From the NCBI RefSeq assembly GCF_020850895.1, contig NZ_JADZDS010000060.1, positions 1-64,000 of the forward strand: DNA of 64,000 nt. The letters run 5' to 3'. Below, one piece after another: positions 62,297 through 64,000 of the stretch (position 1 is the first letter of the stretch; the number at the start of each line of letters is the position of its first letter). A model generated the notes under the pieces. The model was given only the letters and a program-made list of their open reading frames with translations. It did no database searches and was not told the DNA's origin. A program made the translations under genes and the position numbers. Origin of the DNA: Thermomonas sp. GTDB lineage: Bacteria > Pseudomonadota > Gammaproteobacteria > Xanthomonadales > Xanthomonadaceae.

Positions 62297-63697
62297 TCAG
62301 AACTCGGCGCTGCCCGGCGCACGCGGGTAGGCGATCGCATCGCGGATGTTGGCGAGGCCACAGACGTACACCACCAGCCGCTCGAAGCCGAGGCCGAAGC
62401 CGGCATGCGGGACCGTGCCATAGCGACGGAAATCGCGATACCAGCCGTAATGCGCCGGGTCGAGGCCGAACTGCGCCATCCGCGCGTCCAGCACGTCCAG
62501 ACGCTCCTCGCGCTGGGAGCCACCGATGATTTCACCGATGCCGGGCGCCAGCACGTCCATCGCGGCGACGGTCTTTCCGTCGTCGTTCAAGCGCATGTAG
62601 AAGGCCTTGATCTGTTCGGGGTAGTTCATCACCACCACCGGCCGGCCGACGTGCTCCTCGGTCAGCCAGCGTTCGTGCTCGGTCTGCAGGTCCAGGCCCC
62701 ATTCCACCGGGAAGTCGAAGGTCTTGCCGGACGTCTGCAACAGGCTGACCGCATCGCCATAGTCGATGCGCTCGAACGGCGCATTGATGAAGGCCTCCAG
62801 CCGGGTGATCGCGTCCTTTTGCACGCGATCGGCGATGAAGGCCATGTCGTCGCCGCGCTCTTCGAGCACCGCGCGGAACAGGTACTTCAGGAAGTCCTCG
62901 GCGAGGTTGGCATCGTCGTTCAGATCGGCGAAGGCGATCTCCGGCTCGATCATCCAGAACTCGGCCAGATGGCGGCTGGTGTTGCTGTTCTCGGCACGGA
63001 AGGTCGGGCCGAAGGTGTAGACCTTGCTCAGGGACAGGCAGAACGCTTCGACGTTCAGCTGCCCGGAGACGGTGAGGAAGGTTTCCTTGCCGAAAAAGTC
63101 ACGGGAGAAATCGACGTTGCCCTTGCCGTCACGCGGCAGGTTGGCCATGTCGAGGGTGGAGACGCGGAACATCTGCCCCGCGCCTTCGGCGTCGGAGGTG
63201 GTCACGATCGGCGTGCTGATCCAGTAGAACCCACGCTCGTGATAGAAGCGGTGCACCGCCTGCGCCAGGCAATGGCGGATACGCGTCACCGCGCCGAACA
63301 GGTTGGTGCGTGGGCGCAGGTGGGCGAACTCGCGCAGGTATTCCAGCGAATGCTGCTTGGGCTGCATCGGATAGGTGAGCGGATCCTCGACCCAACCCAC
63401 GACTTCGACCGCGGACGCCTGCACTTCGAAGCTCTGGCCCTGGCCCTGCGACTTCACCAGCGTGCCGCTGCACACCACGGCGCATCCCGTGGTCAGGTGC
63501 TTCACCTCGGCTTCGTAGTTCGGCAGGGTGTCCGGCGCAACCACTTGGATCGGCGCGAAGCAGGAGCCGTCGCTGACGTTGACGAAACTCAGGCCCGCCT
63601 TGGAATCGCGGCGGGTGCGCACCCAGCCACGCACGGTCACCTGGCCACCTTCCGGCACGTGCCCGGCCAAGGCCTGGGCCACGGAAATCGTCGTCAT
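62297..63697 (-). CDS. asnS: Asparaginyl-tRNA synthetase
   Basis: 466-aa class IIb synthetase. The N-terminal OB fold ([27 protein letters not shown]) precedes the class II core: motif 1 region [29 protein letters not shown], motif 2 [21 protein letters not shown] and motif 3 [16 protein letters not shown]. Start ATG 63697 ([12 protein letters not shown]) matches the family; the track's 63751 adds 18 residues. The upstream frame stays open to the window edge but carries no start codon. Confidence 0.97.
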   Translation of the reverse strand: MTTISVAQALAGHVPEGGQVTVRGWVRTRRDSKAGLSFVNVSDGSCFAPIQVVAPDTLPNYEAEVKHLTTGCAVVCSGTLVKSQGQGQSFEVQASAVEVVGWVEDPLTYPMQPKQHSLEYLREFAHLRPRTNLFGAVTRIRHCLAQAVHRFYHERGFYWISTPIVTTSDAEGAGQMFRVSTLDMANLPRDGKGNVDFSRDFFGKETFLTVSGQLNVEAFCLSLSKVYTFGPTFRAENSNTSRHLAEFWMIEPEIAFADLNDDANLAEDFLKYLFRAVLEERGDDMAFIADRVQKDAITRLEAFINAPFERIDYGDAVSLLQTSGKTFDFPVEWGLDLQTEHERWLTEEHVGRPVVVMNYPEQIKAFYMRLNDDGKTVAAMDVLAPGIGEIIGGSQREERLDVLDARMAQFGLDPAHYGWYRDFRRYGTVPHAGFGLGFERLVVYVCGLANIRDAIAYPRAPGSAEF

Positions 63698-64000
63698 CGT
63701 TGCAAACTCGTTTCGCGAAGTCAGGCCGCGCAGTTTACCGGAGAGCGTCATCCACCGAGCAGCATGCCAGTGCCCGGCACGGTCGAGTCGACGATCGCCG
63801 AAGCGATGCAGGGCGCTGGCGATCTGGGCCCGCAGTGCGGTGCCTGCCGGGATGGAGAACGCGACGGGAGAATGCCTGGCAAGGAAATCGCACGGTTCGA
63901 TGTGGGTCTTGCGTGGTCGGGATCGATCGACACAAACATCCTCAGGGGATGCTCCGAACCCGTTCAGGCCCAGTTGCCGTCGGGCAGGGCTGGAACTTGC
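63698..64000. other. Unassigned 303 bp at the window edge
   Basis: No recognised gene. The asnS frame on the minus strand is open to the edge, and a plus-strand frame from 63806 is also open, but neither gives a recognised protein. It may hold the asnS promoter and the end of a neighbouring gene whose identity lies outside the window. Confidence 0.3.

Noticed and set aside
63735-64000. Coding ORF upstream of asnS
   Set aside because: The minus frame is open to the window edge and another frame ends in [14 protein letters not shown], with GC-rich codons, but neither shows a start or a known family. A decayed or edge-cut gene is possible, but I cannot support a call.

Overview
The window is GC-rich chromosomal DNA (clear AT-rich exceptions are rare) with dense, mostly housekeeping gene content. 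Protein sequences, the 14-gene nuo operon with separate nuoC and nuoD, and the neighbourhood prfB-lysS-fadD(rpfB)-acnA(rpfA) point to a gammaproteobacterium of the Lysobacteraceae/Xanthomonadaceae. This assignment is inferred from recognised protein families and gene order, not from a database search. No rRNA, tRNA, CRISPR array, prophage or intact insertion sequence was seen.

Layout. 1-5.5 kb: partial trxB diverging from ald, then ftsK, a small secreted protein and lolA. 5.8-20.9 kb: the complete complex I operon nuoABCDEFGHIJKLMN, mostly with stop/start overlaps. 20.9-29.1 kb: a DUF2945 protein, prfB with its programmed +1 frameshift, lysS, fadD/rpfB, a lipoprotein and aconitase acnA/rpfA; the DSF quorum-sensing core (rpfF, rpfC, rpfG) that xanthomonads carry between lysS and rpfB is absent here. 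29.2-31.4 kb: an AbrB/VapC-type toxin-antitoxin pair, a small secreted protein and hflD. 31.4-37.1 kb: mnmA and a Nudix gene, then clpS, clpA and a phosphopantetheinyl transferase. 37.1-41.7 kb: a small Cys-rich protein, a perfect 33-bp inverted repeat element, and a tightly packed three-gene unit made of a periplasmic cupredoxin, a membrane EAL protein with degenerate GGDEF, and an exported barrel-like protein.

41.7-49.4 kb: a run of minus-strand genes (MHS-type MFS transporter, dinB, an unknown membrane protein, a GntP-type permease) diverging from a TonB-dependent receptor. 49.5-53.7 kb: a CrbS/MxtR-like hybrid sensor kinase with a sodium-solute symporter-like membrane domain, followed by a GacA/UvrY-like response regulator. 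53.7-58.3 kb: rne and rluC, divergent across a 449-bp leader region. 58.3-64 kb: an AT-rich island and a perfect FNR/Anr-type site in front of an SRPBCC gene, then phhB, nfuA, a large low-complexity membrane protein, a small membrane protein and asnS.

How the genes work together: the nuo operon supplies respiratory complex I, and nfuA could help maintain its many Fe-S clusters. clpS/clpA are N-end-rule proteolysis partners. mnmA, prfB, lysS, asnS, rluC and rne form a translation and RNA-processing theme. The least understood and most interesting units are the cupredoxin-EAL-barrel operon, the rpf-locus scaffold without DSF genes, the symporter-kinase/GacA-like pair, and the 33-bp inverted repeat. 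Many long ORFs in the track are antisense shadows produced by the high GC content.
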